Assembly: GCA_963803065.1 (NCBI GenBank)
Contig: CAWDKW010000010.1
Span: forward strand, 1 to 64,000
DNA length: 64,000 nt
Source of the DNA: DASXMT01 sp963803065
GTDB taxonomy: Bacteria > Actinomycetota > Acidimicrobiia > Acidimicrobiales > RAAP-2
Direction: 5' to 3'
Made by a program: the position numbers and the translations under genes. The notes beneath the pieces were generated by a model. That model had not been told where the DNA came from. It ran no database searches and saw only the letters and a list, made by a program, of their open reading frames with translations. The number at the start of each line of letters is the position of its first letter. The stretch's first letter is position 1. Of the stretch, positions 18,402 through 33,349 are shown piece after piece.

Positions 18402-20434
18402 CCGATTCGGCGTCGGCGAACGCCCGCCGGGGGCCGGGTCGCTCACCCGTTCGCCCGACCGGTCGCACCGACCGAGGTGTAGCGCCCGAACCCGGCCCCA
18501 GTGCCGCAGCCACAAGGGGCGAAAACGGCATCGGCCCAGCTCCGGTCGGCGACGGCGAGCACGACCGCAGGGCAGCTGCGACGGGCGGAGCGAGCGGGAG
18601 CGTTCACGACAGCGGCGATGGGCGGGGCGCAGACAGAAGGGGCACGGACAGACGCGGAGCCGACAGGCGTGCCGCAGGCAGACATGGCTCGGACAGGCGC
18701 TCCGCCGACAGGCGGGGCGCAGACAGGCGTGTCGCCCACGAGGGCGCCCCAGAGCTCGAGGTGATGCTCGAGGAGATCGACCTGGCCACGGACCCGGTGG
18801 CCGAGTCGGCATCGATGGCCCCGGCGGTCGGGATCCCCGTCGCCGGCGGGCCGATGATCACCCTGCCCGAGGATGCGGGGGCGACGCACGTCGAGCGCCA
18901 TCAGAGCGAGTCCCTCATCGGTGGGATCCTGCAGGCTGGCCCGGTGGCCGTCGCCGGGCTGCTGGTGAACGGCCTCGGCGTCGTGGTCGTCGTCCTCATC
19001 GCCCGCCTGGTCTCGCCCCGGGCCTACGGAACCATCGCCATCCTGCTCGGCCTCTTCTTCGTCCTCTCCATGCCCGGTTCGGCCGTCCTGGTCGGCGTCG
19101 TGCGGCGGGTGACCATCTGGCAGAAGCTGGGTGAGGAGCACCGGGTCCATCCCTGGGCCCTCCGCGTCTACAAGACGGTGGCAGCGGGGGTGGTTGTCGA
19201 AGCGGTGGTGGTCTGGGTGGCCAAGGGCTGGATTGCCCACGAGCTCCGGCTGCCCAACACCGCTGGGGTATTCGCCATCCTGGTCGCGGCGGGAATCTGG
19301 ATGTTGCTCTCCGTGGACCGAGGCCTGCTCCAGGCCCATCGGGACTACCGGGGGCTGGCCGGGAACCTGTTGATCGAGGGCGGGATGAGGTCGGCCTTCG
19401 TGGTGGGGCTGGTGGCCGCCGGCTTCGGGGTGGCGGGGTACGGCATCGGCATCTTCATCGGTGAGGTGCTGGCCGCCGCCCATGCCCGATGGCTGGCGAG
19501 CCGAGCATGGCCGGCCACCGCCCCGGCCGGGTCGATCCCTGCACACGTGACCGGTCCCGGACCCTCGGCACTCGCACCCACGGCGCCGAATGCCCCGATT
19601 GCTTCCAGTGCGCCCGCCGCTCCTGCCACCAGTGCCTCGAGCGCACCCGCCTGGGTCGTCGACGGAGGTAGGGGTGAGGGCAGCACGACGGGGGGCGGGG
19701 GCAGCACGGGCCAGGCCAGCACGCCCGAGGACACCGGTGCGGACAAGACCGGAGTCGGCCGGATCAACCCGGGACCGGGCTCCCTCGACGGTCGCCCCCC
19801 GGTGGCGGCGGTGGCCCGGCGGGCGCTGCTCTACGACGTCCTGGCCGCCTTCGTCGGGCTGGCCCTTCTGGCCCTGCTCCAGAACGTGGATGTCCTCATC
19901 CTCGGTCGCCAGGCCGGGAACTCCAATGTCATCGGCTCCTACGCGGCCATCTCGGTAGCCAGCAAGGCCCTCGTCTTCGGGGCATTGGCCCTCGGCAGCT
20001 ACCTCCTGCCCGAGGCGACCATCCGCTGGAACGAGGGAGGGCATGCCCTCCGGCAACTGGGGGTCACCCTGCTCTTCCTGGCCGTTCCAGCCGTCCTGCT
20101 CTTGGGGGTGTCGATCGTGATCCCCAAGCAATTCATCACCCTGTTCTTCTCGGCCAAGTTGGCCACCGCGGCATCGGCGTTCGCCCCTCTGGTGGCAGCG
20201 ATGATCTTTCTTGCCATTTCAGTGCTATTGACCAACTATCTCTTCGGGGCAGGCCGTCGATGGATCGTGATCGTGCTGGCCGTCGGCGCCGCCCTCTCGG
20301 TCGTTCTGGTGGCCGGTGCGCACGGGAGTCCCGAGCACACGGCCAAGGCCGACCTGATCGTCCAGGCCGTGCTGGCACTGGGTATCGGGTGCTTCTTTAT
20401 CGCAATACACCGCCGGGACCACCGTTTCCGATAG
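18398..20434 (+). CDS. MOP-superfamily polysaccharide flippase with long disordered N-terminus
   Basis: Predicted lipid-linked oligosaccharide flippase, 678 residues from the GTG at 18398, which overlaps the preceding stop. Residues 1-155 are disordered and contain repeated DRR units (GADRRG, GTDRRG, SADRRG; DNA repeats at about 18620-18735). Membrane helices begin near residue 175 (AGLLVNGLGVVVVVLIARLVSPRAYG, a typical first helix pair of Wzx/MATE-like proteins). A Pro/Ala/Ser/Gly-rich insertion of about 100 residues (19530-19800) separates helices about 1-6 from helices about 7-12. With the neighbouring transferases it would export a polyprenyl-linked glycan. The exact substrate is unknown. 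Confidence 0.8.
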   Translation: MTDSASANARRGPGRSPVRPTGRTDRGVAPEPGPSAAATRGENGIGPAPVGDGEHDRRAAATGGASGSVHDSGDGRGADRRGTDRRGADRRAAGRHGSDRRSADRRGADRRVAHEGAPELEVMLEEIDLATDPVAESASMAPAVGIPVAGGPMITLPEDAGATHVERHQSESLIGGILQAGPVAVAGLLVNGLGVVVVVLIARLVSPRAYGTIAILLGLFFVLSMPGSAVLVGVVRRVTIWQKLGEEHRVHPWALRVYKTVAAGVVVEAVVVWVAKGWIAHELRLPNTAGVFAILVAAGIWMLLSVDRGLLQAHRDYRGLAGNLLIEGGMRSAFVVGLVAAGFGVAGYGIGIFIGEVLAAAHARWLASRAWPATAPAGSIPAHVTGPGPSALAPTAPNAPIASSAPAAPATSASSAPAWVVDGGRGEGSTTGGGGSTGQASTPEDTGADKTGVGRINPGPGSLDGRPPVAAVARRALLYDVLAAFVGLALLALLQNVDVLILGRQAGNSNVIGSYAAISVASKALVFGALALGSYLLPEATIRWNEGGHALRQLGVTLLFLAVPAVLLLGVSIVIPKQFITLFFSAKLATAASAFAPLVAAMIFLAISVLLTNYLFGAGRRWIVIVLAVGAALSVVLVAGAHGSPEHTAKADLIVQAVLALGIGCFFIAIHRRDHRFR

Positions 20435-20492
20435 CAGGCACGGAACGGTCCGATAGCAGGCACGGAACGGCCACAATCGGGCACCGAACGGT
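20428..20492 (+). repeat. 21-22-bp tandem repeat at the 3' end of the flippase gene
   Basis: CGATAGCAGGCACGGAACGG occurs at 20429 and 20451, and a diverged third copy (CACAATCGGGCACCGAACGGT) follows at 20472-20492. The flippase stop codon lies inside the first copy. Function unknown. Confidence 0.85.
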
Positions 20493-20704
20493 CACAATCT
20501 GGTCGTTCTTTCGTGAAGTCCTCGCAACATTGGGTAGATTGCAGCTCACGACGGCAAACGGACCATGGGGGACTTGCTGAGTTCGAACCCGCGACTGACC
20601 AGCGAAGACGGACGTGTACACAGCCAACTAGTGGGCGGGATCGATGTCCGGGCCCCCTCGGTGGTGCGGCTGGCTTCAGCCCGTGCCGGCGTCGGTCGTT
20701 CCAC
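20493..20704. other. intergenic region between flippase and GT4 genes
   Basis: About 210 bp, AT-richer at its left end. It contains GAGTTCGAACCCGCGAC (20578-20594), which resembles a minus-strand tRNA T-arm, but no tRNA folds around it. No promoter recognised. Confidence 0.35.
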
Positions 20705-21943
20705 GTGAAGCCCGAGACGGCCGAGACTCGGGTTGCGCCCGAGTCGTCTCCGGTGTTCGCCGACCCCCGTCTGCGTCCGTTCCAGGACCTCACGCTGCCC
20801 GAGATAGCCGAGCGCGCCGGTCTGCGCCGAGTCGACGTGGTCGCCTGGCGCGACTTCGACGATCCTGAGGCGGGCGGCTCGGAGCTCCACGCCCATCGTG
20901 TGGTGTCGGCCTGGGCCGATGCCGGCCTGGACGTGACCTTGGTGACCTCGTCCGTCCCCGACGCCCGACGGGTGATCCGACGGGATGGCTACCGGGTGGT
21001 GCGGCGGTCCGGACGGTACTCGGTGTTCCCCCGGACGATGCTGTCCGGCCTGGTCGGGACCATCGGGGGCGGCGACGGCCTCGTCGAGATCTGGAACGGG
21101 ATGCCCTTTCTCTCGCCGCTGTGGGCCCGGAGCCCGCGGGTCGTCTTCTTGCATCACGTCCACGCCGAGATGTGGAAGATGGTCCTGCCCGCCGGACTGG
21201 CCCAACTGGGCCACGCCATCGAGCACCAGCTGGCACCCCCCGTCTACCGCCGCAGCCGGATCATCACCCTGTCCTCGTCGTCAAAGGAGGAGATCGTGTC
21301 GCGCCTGCGGATACCCGCCGACCGGGTCATGGTCTCCCCGCCGGGGGTGGAGCCGGTCTTCTCTCCCGGGGGCCAGCGCTCCGAGGTGCCGCTGGTGGTG
21401 GCGGTCGGCCGGTTGGTGCCCGTGAAGCGATTCGAGCTGCTCATCGATGCGCTGGCTCGGTTGAAGACCCGCCAGCCCGAGCTCCGCGCCGTCATCGTCG
21501 GCGAGGGCTACGAGCGCCCCCGCCTCGAGGCGCTGGTCGCCCGGCACCAGGCCGCGGACTGGATCTCGCTGCCCGGGCACGTGTCGGAGGACGCGCTCAT
21601 CGCCCTGTACCGCCGGGCCTGGGTGGTGGCATCCACCTCGTTGCGGGAAGGCTGGGGCATGACCGTCACCGAGGCCGGCGCCTGCGCCACGCCATCGGTG
21701 GTCACCCGGATCAGCGGCCACGAGGACGCGGTGGTCCACGGGTGGTCAGGCCTCCTCGTCGACAACCAGGAGGAGCTGGTGGCGGCGCTGGAGGCCACCC
21801 TGACCGACGAGGTGGCCCGCAAACGGCTGGGCATGGGCTCCCAGGAGCACGCCGAGCAGTTCACCTGGGACGCCACCGCCCGGACCACCCTGGCCGTCCT
21901 GGCCGCCGAGGCGCTCGGCCGACGCCGCCGCCGGGGTCGATAG
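20705..21943 (+). CDS. GT4-family glycosyltransferase
   Basis: Cytoplasmic GT-B glycosyltransferase, 412 residues from GTG 20705; the frame is open further upstream (to 20513) but without family similarity. N-terminal half: AWRDFDDPEAGGSELHAHRV, a glycine-loop typical of GT4 enzymes, then FLHHVHAEMW. C-terminal half: VVAVGRLVPVKRFELLIDAL, VIVGEGYERPRLE, SLREGWGMTVTEAGACATP (the E-x7-E region that binds the nucleotide sugar). Probably adds a sugar to the lipid-linked glycan of this locus. It converges with the AftD-like gene, with 18 bp between stop codons. Confidence 0.85.
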   Translation: MKPETAETRVAPESSPVFADPRLRPFQDLTLPEIAERAGLRRVDVVAWRDFDDPEAGGSELHAHRVVSAWADAGLDVTLVTSSVPDARRVIRRDGYRVVRRSGRYSVFPRTMLSGLVGTIGGGDGLVEIWNGMPFLSPLWARSPRVVFLHHVHAEMWKMVLPAGLAQLGHAIEHQLAPPVYRRSRIITLSSSSKEEIVSRLRIPADRVMVSPPGVEPVFSPGGQRSEVPLVVAVGRLVPVKRFELLIDALARLKTRQPELRAVIVGEGYERPRLEALVARHQAADWISLPGHVSEDALIALYRRAWVVASTSLREGWGMTVTEAGACATPSVVTRISGHEDAVVHGWSGLLVDNQEELVAALEATLTDEVARKRLGMGSQEHAEQFTWDATARTTLAVLAAEALGRRRRRGR

Positions 21944-21961
21944 CCAGCACCGTCGTCGGCC

Positions 21962-24900
21962 CTAGTCGGAAGCGCCCGGCGCCCCCTGGGCCGCGGGCAC
22001 AGCGGACTCTCCGGAGGTCCCCGGCATGTCCGGCGGGTCGACCGCATCGCCACCGGGCGCCCTCCCGGCGGGCCGACCGGCCGAGGCGCGCGCCGAGGCC
22101 AGGCGTCTGACGATCTCGACGACGGCGTCGGCCCCCAGGAAGACCACCGCCGCCCAAGCCAGGTTGCTGGACAGGCTGAAGTTGGACGCCCAGCCGCCGA
22201 TGAGGGAGGCGTGCAGGTGGGACTGCTCGACGATCGTGTAGGTCCCCGCCGCGACCATCAAGCCGACGGCAGCCAGGCCGAGCCCGAGACGGGCCCGGGG
22301 CACGAGCAGCGCAACCAGGGTGGCCGCCCCCGCCGCCACGCCGGTGAGGGGCCGGGAGATGAGCGCACCCACCAGCCCGGTGGCAACGGCCACGCTCAGG
22401 GCCGTGACCCACCCGGTCGGGGGCCGCCCGGGCCGGAACGGCGTCCACAGCCGTGGTGCGGGCGCCTCGCCCAGTCCTGCCGGCATCTCGGTGCCCCCGG
22501 AGCGGGCATGGGCCGCCCGCGTCCGCCGGCGCCGCAGGGGGCGCAGCACGCGGGTGACACGACGGGCGATGCGCCGGCGCCATCGCTCGGGCAGGTAGGC
22601 CATCAACAGGCAGGCCAGAATGGTCAAGGCCGACACGATCAGGCCCACGTCCACCCGGGTTTGCGGGGTCCACCGCAGGGTCACGTCGAACGAGCCGGAC
22701 GGACCGGCCTTGGCCAGGTCGGCCGCGGTCACCTTCCAGCCGTTGGCGAACCCGTCGAGGAGGACCGAGGGGCCGAGGGATCCGGCCCCGGCGAGGTTGG
22801 CTGTCCAGCCGTCGTTGACGCTCTGTCCCATGACCAGTTCGAAGGGGGCTTTGGCCCCGCTCACCCGGAGGTGCATGGTGGTTGCCGACTTCGAGGTGAC
22901 GGCGATGTTCGTGGCCGGCTGGGCCGGCGGCGCGGCGATGGCCGACGCCGATACCGGTGGCGCCGGGGCACCACCGGGCGCCGAGTCGAGAGCCAGCTGG
23001 TCGAGGTCGAAGCCGGTGGTGAGCTGGTTGTTCACCAGCGTGTCGCCGTAGGCGGCGGCGAGGGTGTGGGTCCCGGCCCCGAGCGAGATCCCGCCGGCGT
23101 CGGGGCCGCACAACGAGACGTTCAACGGGTCGGTTCGGGCCAGCGCGGTCTGGGTGGTCCCGGACACCGAGATCCAAACTGGCTTGCCGTCGATGGCCAG
23201 CAGGTCATTGCGGCAGGTGGACGGGATCGTCGCCGGCAACGGCGCCGCATGGAGGCCGGGTATGCCCACCTCGGCGATGCCCAGAGGTAGGGCCTGCTCG
23301 GTCCTGGGTGGAGTAGTTCACAGTGGTGACCAGGCGGACCGTGTCGAAGGTGACGGTGATGTGCGCTCCGCTGAGCTCGGGGAATGAAAGGGGGATGTCC
23401 ACCACCGATCCCTCGATTCGCCCGTCGGCCAACGGGTGGGAGCTGGAGGTGCCGGGACCCGTTCTCGGTGCTCACCGTCAGCGAGGTCGGCACCGAGTGC
23501 CTACCGTCGGCCACGACCTGGAGGTTCATCGTGCCAAAGGAAATGGGGGCGGGGAGGTCGTACTTGAGCCAGGACCCGGCCTGGTGGGTCGCCCCGAGAC
23601 CGGGCTCCCACGCAGTCTGCGAGTTGCCGTCAAGGGTGGCAATGGCGCCTGCGGTGAGGTCGCCGTTCAGCCTCCCCGACGAGTAGGCCTGGACCCCGCT
23701 GCCATCGGATCCGGGCCGGCCGACCAGGCGATCGATGGCGTCGTCGGGGACGAGGGGCGAGATGCGGGCTTGTCCGGTGAGGGAGAAGGTCCGGGCGGTG
23801 GGCATCCAGAAGGACCGGGACAAGAAGGGCTCGATGTCGGTGCGCGGCGGTGCCCCCGAGCTGCGCAGGCGGGTGAACAGGAAGGTCAATCGATCCTTGC
23901 TGGATGATGGCCCGGCCATCCGGAGCAGGTCCTGGGGCAGGGCGACGGTCTCGTCTGCCTGCACCCCGGGGATGGCCTACCTCGGCCAGGCCGATGCCGC
24001 TGGCTCCGGTGAAACGTGGGCTCCCCGACCAGTCGTCCACTCGAATGCGCATGGTCGTGAACGTTCGGGCGGGAAAGGTGAACCGCTGGCCGGAAGGTGT
24101 CTCGATGAGGTCGGCCGCAGGTCGAGAACGATGGGTGAACGGCCGTCGAAGGTGACGGTAGCCCTGGTGATCCACCGATTCGGGTCCCCGGTCGGCGGCT
24201 GCACAAGAGTCAGGGTCCCGGTCGAGGTCGCTTTCTGCAGCACCACTTGCCACCATTGCCCGATGGGCGAGACGAACGAGTTGTCGAGCCAGGAGGTCTG
24301 GGGATTGCCGTCGATGGCCGCAGAGGGTCGGTTCTCGGCGAAGTAGGTGATGGAGTTGGCATACGAGGAGGCCGAGACCGAAGCGATGTCCTTGAACTGC
24401 GTCGTCGTCTGGGCGTCGGCCGGGGCCTTGGGGAAGATGTTCAGGGGGGCGTCGCTGGGGTCGGCCGGATCGATCGGGCTCTGGCTGGCCGTCTGGGTGT
24501 AGCCAGCGTTCTCCTCGAGCGAGTTCCACCGGAAGGCCCGTTTCCGGTTGGTGTCGGTCACCACCAGGTCGGCCGGGCTGGACAGGGTCGAGGTCCGGAG
24601 CGCCTTGTCGGTGTCCAGCGTGCCGGCGTAGAAGATGGTGGGGTTGGAGCTGAGCATGCCCATGGCCGCCGCGTTCACGATGCCGTTGGCGTCCCCGTCG
24701 ACCACCAGCGGGTGGGCGGTGGACTCGCCCCGGACGACCGGCCTGGGCTTGGCCACCGTGTAGGACACGAGCGGGCTGGGCCAGGGCGAGTTGGCCGCCA
24801 GGCCCAGCGCCGTCTCGTCCAGCCGGGGGATGGTGGCCACGTTGGGCCGGGGCGTCCCGTAGGAGACCGGATCGGAGAGCCCCTGGGGCGTGGGCTGCAG

Positions 24901-26583
24901 TTGCTTGGCCAGGACCTGGGGGTTGGGCGTGTCGTAGCGCTCGTAGGCCTGGTCGTACTGGACGAGGATGTCACCGGCGCTCATGAGCGAGGCCATCGGG
25001 GCCAGGGCGTTCCAGTTCATCGTTCCTTCCTGGATGGGCACGTCCACCGCGTTCAGGACGTTCGCCGTGGGGAGGGACCCCATGATCTGTTGCTCGTGGG
25101 TCACGAACGGTCGGGTCAGCAGGGCGGGATAGGCGGTGTCGATGGTGTCGCCCCACCGGTAGGCGGCGAAATTGTTCCCGGGGATGGCGAAGACGCGGGT
25201 GGACTTGTGCGTGGCGTTGAGCGCCGTCGCCGCCTGATGGACGTAGTCCGGTACGTGCGCCGGCTGGGTGAAGCCGGCGGCGATGATGGCGCCCGTCCAC
25301 AAGGGCGTGGTGGCGGCGACGACCACCCCGACCACGCCCGCCCCCACGATGAGCCCGGTCCGCCGCACCCGGGCGGCCAGGGCCGTGACCCCGGCCCCGA
25401 GCAGCATGGCCAGGCTGAGAAGCACCAGGGGAGTGGCCCGGTCGGTCGAGCGCATGGCCAGCCCGGCGGTGGTGTTCACCATCAGGTACTTGAAGACCGA
25501 GCCCACGCTCGAGGGGTCGGCGTACGGGTAGGCCCCGACCGAGAGGATCATGCCCACCACCACGATCAGGATGAAGTAGGCACGGTGTCGCCACCGCACG
25601 AAGACGGCGGCCACGAACGACAGCGCGGGCACGGCGAAGCTGGCCGCCATGAGCCACACGTTCTGTGTGTAGGCCACCGCGCTCTGGGTCCAGGGCCCGA
25701 CCCGATCGGTCCCGTAGAAGTACCAGTACCCGAGCCCGCGCAGGATCTCAGAGGCCAGCGAGGTGGCACTGGTGGAGGGAACGGTCTCGGTGTACTTGAG
25801 GACGTTGACCCCGTAGGCCGCCTCCACCTGCAGCCCGACCACCCACCACAGCGAGGCCAGCGCGGTGAGGAGGCCGACGCGCCAGGCCACCCCCCAGGCC
25901 CGTCTCCAGGTGGCCTCCTTGGCGATGACGACGGCATAGACCAGCCAGAGGACGGGGGCCACGCCCACATACAGGATGGAGCTGGCGTTGATCCCGCTGA
26001 CCAGGGCCACCACCAGGGCGAAGAGGGCGGGGTAGCGCCAGCCCCCCCGACGGAGGGCGAGGATGACGAAGGCCAGCATCCAGGGCACCCCGGCCCAGGG
26101 CAGCAAGATGACCGAGATCCGGCCCGAGTACTGCAGGATGTACGGGGTGAGGAGGAAGGCCAGCGAGGCCACGTAGCGGCCCGGGCCGGTCAGGCCGATC
26201 GTCCGGCACAGGTAGAGCACGCCGGCCCCGGCGGCGAACAGGATGGCGCCCATCCACAGGCGCTGGGCGACCCACAGGGGGACATGCAGCTCGGCCAGGA
26301 CCCAGTAGAAGGGGCCCATGGGGAGCACGTAGCCGATGTTCTCGTGGGTGACCGTGCCCATGGCCACGTTGGGGTCCCAGAGCGACAGCGCCTGGCGGAT
26401 GTACCGGCCCGGGTCCAAGTAGAGATAGGTCTTGGTGTCGTCGGTCACCGTCCCCGGCTGGGAGGCCAGCATGGGGACGAAGGCGAACAGGGCGATCACC
26501 CCGTAGTCGAGGCCGGACCGGATCCGGCTGGGCGACCTGATGACGTCGTAGGCCGCCCGTAACCTGCCGGGGGTGCTGGCCAC
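21962..26583 (-). pseudogene. AftD-like alpha-arabinofuranosyltransferase (DUF3367 family), interrupted by four frameshifts
   Basis: Very large membrane glycosyltransferase, about 1540 residues if frames are joined, the size of mycobacterial AftD. Residues 1-430 form a GT-C membrane domain (VTDDTKTYLYLDPGRYI, SGRISVILLPWAGVPWML, MRSTDRATPLVLL). A large extracytoplasmic part follows with carbohydrate-binding-like beta domains (SSYANSITYFAENRPSAAIDGNPQTSW; later GNSQTAWEPGLG), and C-terminal helices with a basic tail. Four frame changes occur near 24130, 23972, 23452 and 23306. Each is explained by a single G or C gained or lost in a short run, and each side reads as good protein (for example LGIAEVGIPGL after the last). 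Because all pieces are conserved, either the gene was very recently broken or the sequence has indel errors. AftD homologues branch arabinan in mycobacterial walls; the role here is unknown. Confidence 0.8.
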
Positions 26584-26702
26584 GATGGACCGAGGGAATT
26601 GGTTCTGGTTCCGGCACGGGTGCTCGGTAGTGTAAACAACGGGACGCCGGTTGCACCGGCGCAGCCAGGAACGGTTGCATCGGCGCAGCCAGGAAAGACG
26701 GT
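26584..26702. promoter_or_regulatory. divergent intergenic region with a 24-bp tandem repeat
   Basis: Lies between the AftD-like gene and the methyltransferase gene, so it should contain both promoters. Two 24-bp direct repeats (26649-26672 and 26673-26696, differing at two positions; core CGGCGCAGCCAGGAA) abut the methyltransferase start. The second repeat supplies the AGGAAAG ribosome-binding site, so repeat number sets what lies upstream of the start. Confidence 0.6.
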
Positions 26703-27554
26703 ATGACCCACGGAACAGGCCCGCAGCCGCCAGCGACCGAAACTACCAGGCCGGCGCGCCCCGACGGCAGGCGGCTGACCGGCGAGCGCCCCATGCAGGG
26801 GGTGACGCCGGACTCGCTGCTGGCCCTGCACGCGGCCGGGTACCGGTCGGTGATCGAGCGGCTCGGGGACGGGCCCATGCTCGATGTGGGGTGCGGTCAG
26901 GGCTTCGAGTCGGTGCGCTTCGTCTCCGAGAACCGGCCCGTGTTCGGGGCCGACTACAGCGCCGAGGCCGTGGACCTGGCCAACCGCCGGTGGTCGACGG
27001 CCGGCCTCCGGGTGGCCCAGATGAACGCCCTGGCCCTCGGCTATGCCACCGGCAGCTTCCGCTGGGCCTGTTCCTCGCACCTGATCGAACACTTCGACGA
27101 CCCCGAGGGCCATGTCCGGGAGCTGGCCCGGGTGCTGGCCGACGACGGGACGGTCTTCTTCCTCACGCCCAACGCGCCGGCCGATTTCGAGAACCCATTC
27201 CACATCCACCTCTTCGAGCCGCCCGAGCTCCGCGCCCTGTTGGAGCGCCACTTCCACAACGTGTCGATCCAGGGCCTCGACGCCGTACCGCACGCCAAGG
27301 CCGACTTCACCGCCCGACGGGTCAAGGGCGACAAGGTGCTCAAGCTCGACGTGCTCGACCTCAGGCACAAGATCCCGAGGGAGTGGTACATCGCCGCCTA
27401 CACCCGGATCCTGCCCGTCGCCTACCGTCTCATCGCCCGCGGGGACGCCGGTGGGGCCACCGGCATCACCGACGAGGACTTCTTCGTGACCGACGAGCTC
27501 GACCCCACCACCATGGTCCTGTTCGCCACGGCCACCCGTCCCCGTCGTCCCTGA
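26703..27554 (+). CDS. class I SAM-dependent methyltransferase
   Basis: 283-residue Rossmann-fold methyltransferase. Motif I LDVGCGQGFE, acidic end of strand 2 at GADYS, and the post-motif CSSHLIEHFDDPEG are typical of the Methyltransf_11 group that acts on small molecules or glycans. AGGAAAG lies just before the ATG. The first 30 residues are low complexity. It is divergent from the AftD-like gene and 15 bp before coaE, so it may be cotranscribed with coaE or belong functionally to the glycan locus. The substrate cannot be told. Confidence 0.82.
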   Translation: MTHGTGPQPPATETTRPARPDGRRLTGERPMQGVTPDSLLALHAAGYRSVIERLGDGPMLDVGCGQGFESVRFVSENRPVFGADYSAEAVDLANRRWSTAGLRVAQMNALALGYATGSFRWACSSHLIEHFDDPEGHVRELARVLADDGTVFFLTPNAPADFENPFHIHLFEPPELRALLERHFHNVSIQGLDAVPHAKADFTARRVKGDKVLKLDVLDLRHKIPREWYIAAYTRILPVAYRLIARGDAGGATGITDEDFFVTDELDPTTMVLFATATRPRRP

Positions 27555-27569
27555 TCGGCTTCGGCCCCG

Positions 27570-28196
27570 ATGCTCACGGTGGGACTGACGGGGGGGATCG
27601 GGGCCGGGAAGTCCGCCGTGGCCGACCTCCTGGAGGAGCGCGGGGCCGTGCTCATCGACGCCGACCGGATCGCCCGGGAGGTGGTGGAGCCGGGCGGGCC
27701 GGCCTACCAGCCGCTCGTCGCCCGGTTCGGGCCCGGCGTCGTCGACGCCGACGGCAGGATCGACCGCCCCGCCCTGGCCACCATCGTCTTCGCCGACCCC
27801 GAGGCGCTGGCTGACTTGAACGCCATCACCCATCCGGCCATCGGGGCCGAGATGGCCCGGCGCCAGGAGGAGGCGGCGGGGACGGACAAGGTGGTCGTCC
27901 TCGACATCCCCCTCCTCACCGGGGCCCATCGCCAGTCGATGTCACTCGACTCGGTGGTGGTGGTCGACGCCCCGGTGGAGACGGCACTGGCCCGGCTGGT
28001 GGACATCCGGGGGATGACCAGAGCGGACGCCGAAGCGCGGATGGCGGCCCAGGTCTCCCGGGAGGAGCGCCTGGCCGGGGCCGACCTGGTGGTGGACAAC
28101 TCGGGGGACCTCGAGCACCTCTCCCACGAGGTGGAACGGGTGTGGGACGCCCTGGTGGCCCTGGGCCGGGATCGAGGAGCGGGCGCAGCCGGCTGA
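27570..28196 (+). CDS. coaE: dephospho-CoA kinase
   Basis: Last step of coenzyme A synthesis: phosphorylates dephospho-CoA at the 3' hydroxyl. P-loop GLTGGIGAGKSAV at the N-terminus, substrate motif DADRIAREVV, lid region and VVLDIPLLTGAH are diagnostic. 208 residues, the usual length without the extra C-terminal domain of mycobacterial CoaE. uvrB starts 27 bp downstream. Confidence 0.93.
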   Translation: MLTVGLTGGIGAGKSAVADLLEERGAVLIDADRIAREVVEPGGPAYQPLVARFGPGVVDADGRIDRPALATIVFADPEALADLNAITHPAIGAEMARRQEEAAGTDKVVVLDIPLLTGAHRQSMSLDSVVVVDAPVETALARLVDIRGMTRADAEARMAAQVSREERLAGADLVVDNSGDLEHLSHEVERVWDALVALGRDRGAGAAG

Positions 28197-28223
28197 GTCA
28201 CACCCTCCCGGTACCATCGGACG

Positions 28224-30362
<2,139 letters not shown>

Positions 30363-30402
30363 CCGGCCTTGCCGATACCCCTGCGCCGGTATCCTCACCC
30401 AG

Positions 30403-33276
<2,874 letters not shown>

Positions 33277-33285
33277 CCCGCCCCC

Positions 33286-33349
33286 CCGGGTTCAGGGGCC
33301 GGGGTTCAGAGGCCGGGTTCAGAGGCAGGGTTCAGAGGCAGGGTTCAGA
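33286..33349. repeat. 13-14-bp tandem repeats between uvrA and nadA
   Basis: Five units of GGCNGGGTTCAGA (33297, 33311, 33324 and 33337 are clear; the first is degenerate). The last unit holds the nadA stop codon. The block fills most of the gap between the two convergent genes. Confidence 0.9.

Noticed and set aside
20575..20640. tRNA on the minus strand
   Set aside because: GTTCGAACCCGCGAC looks like a T-arm, but the T-stem does not pair and no acceptor or anticodon stem is found.
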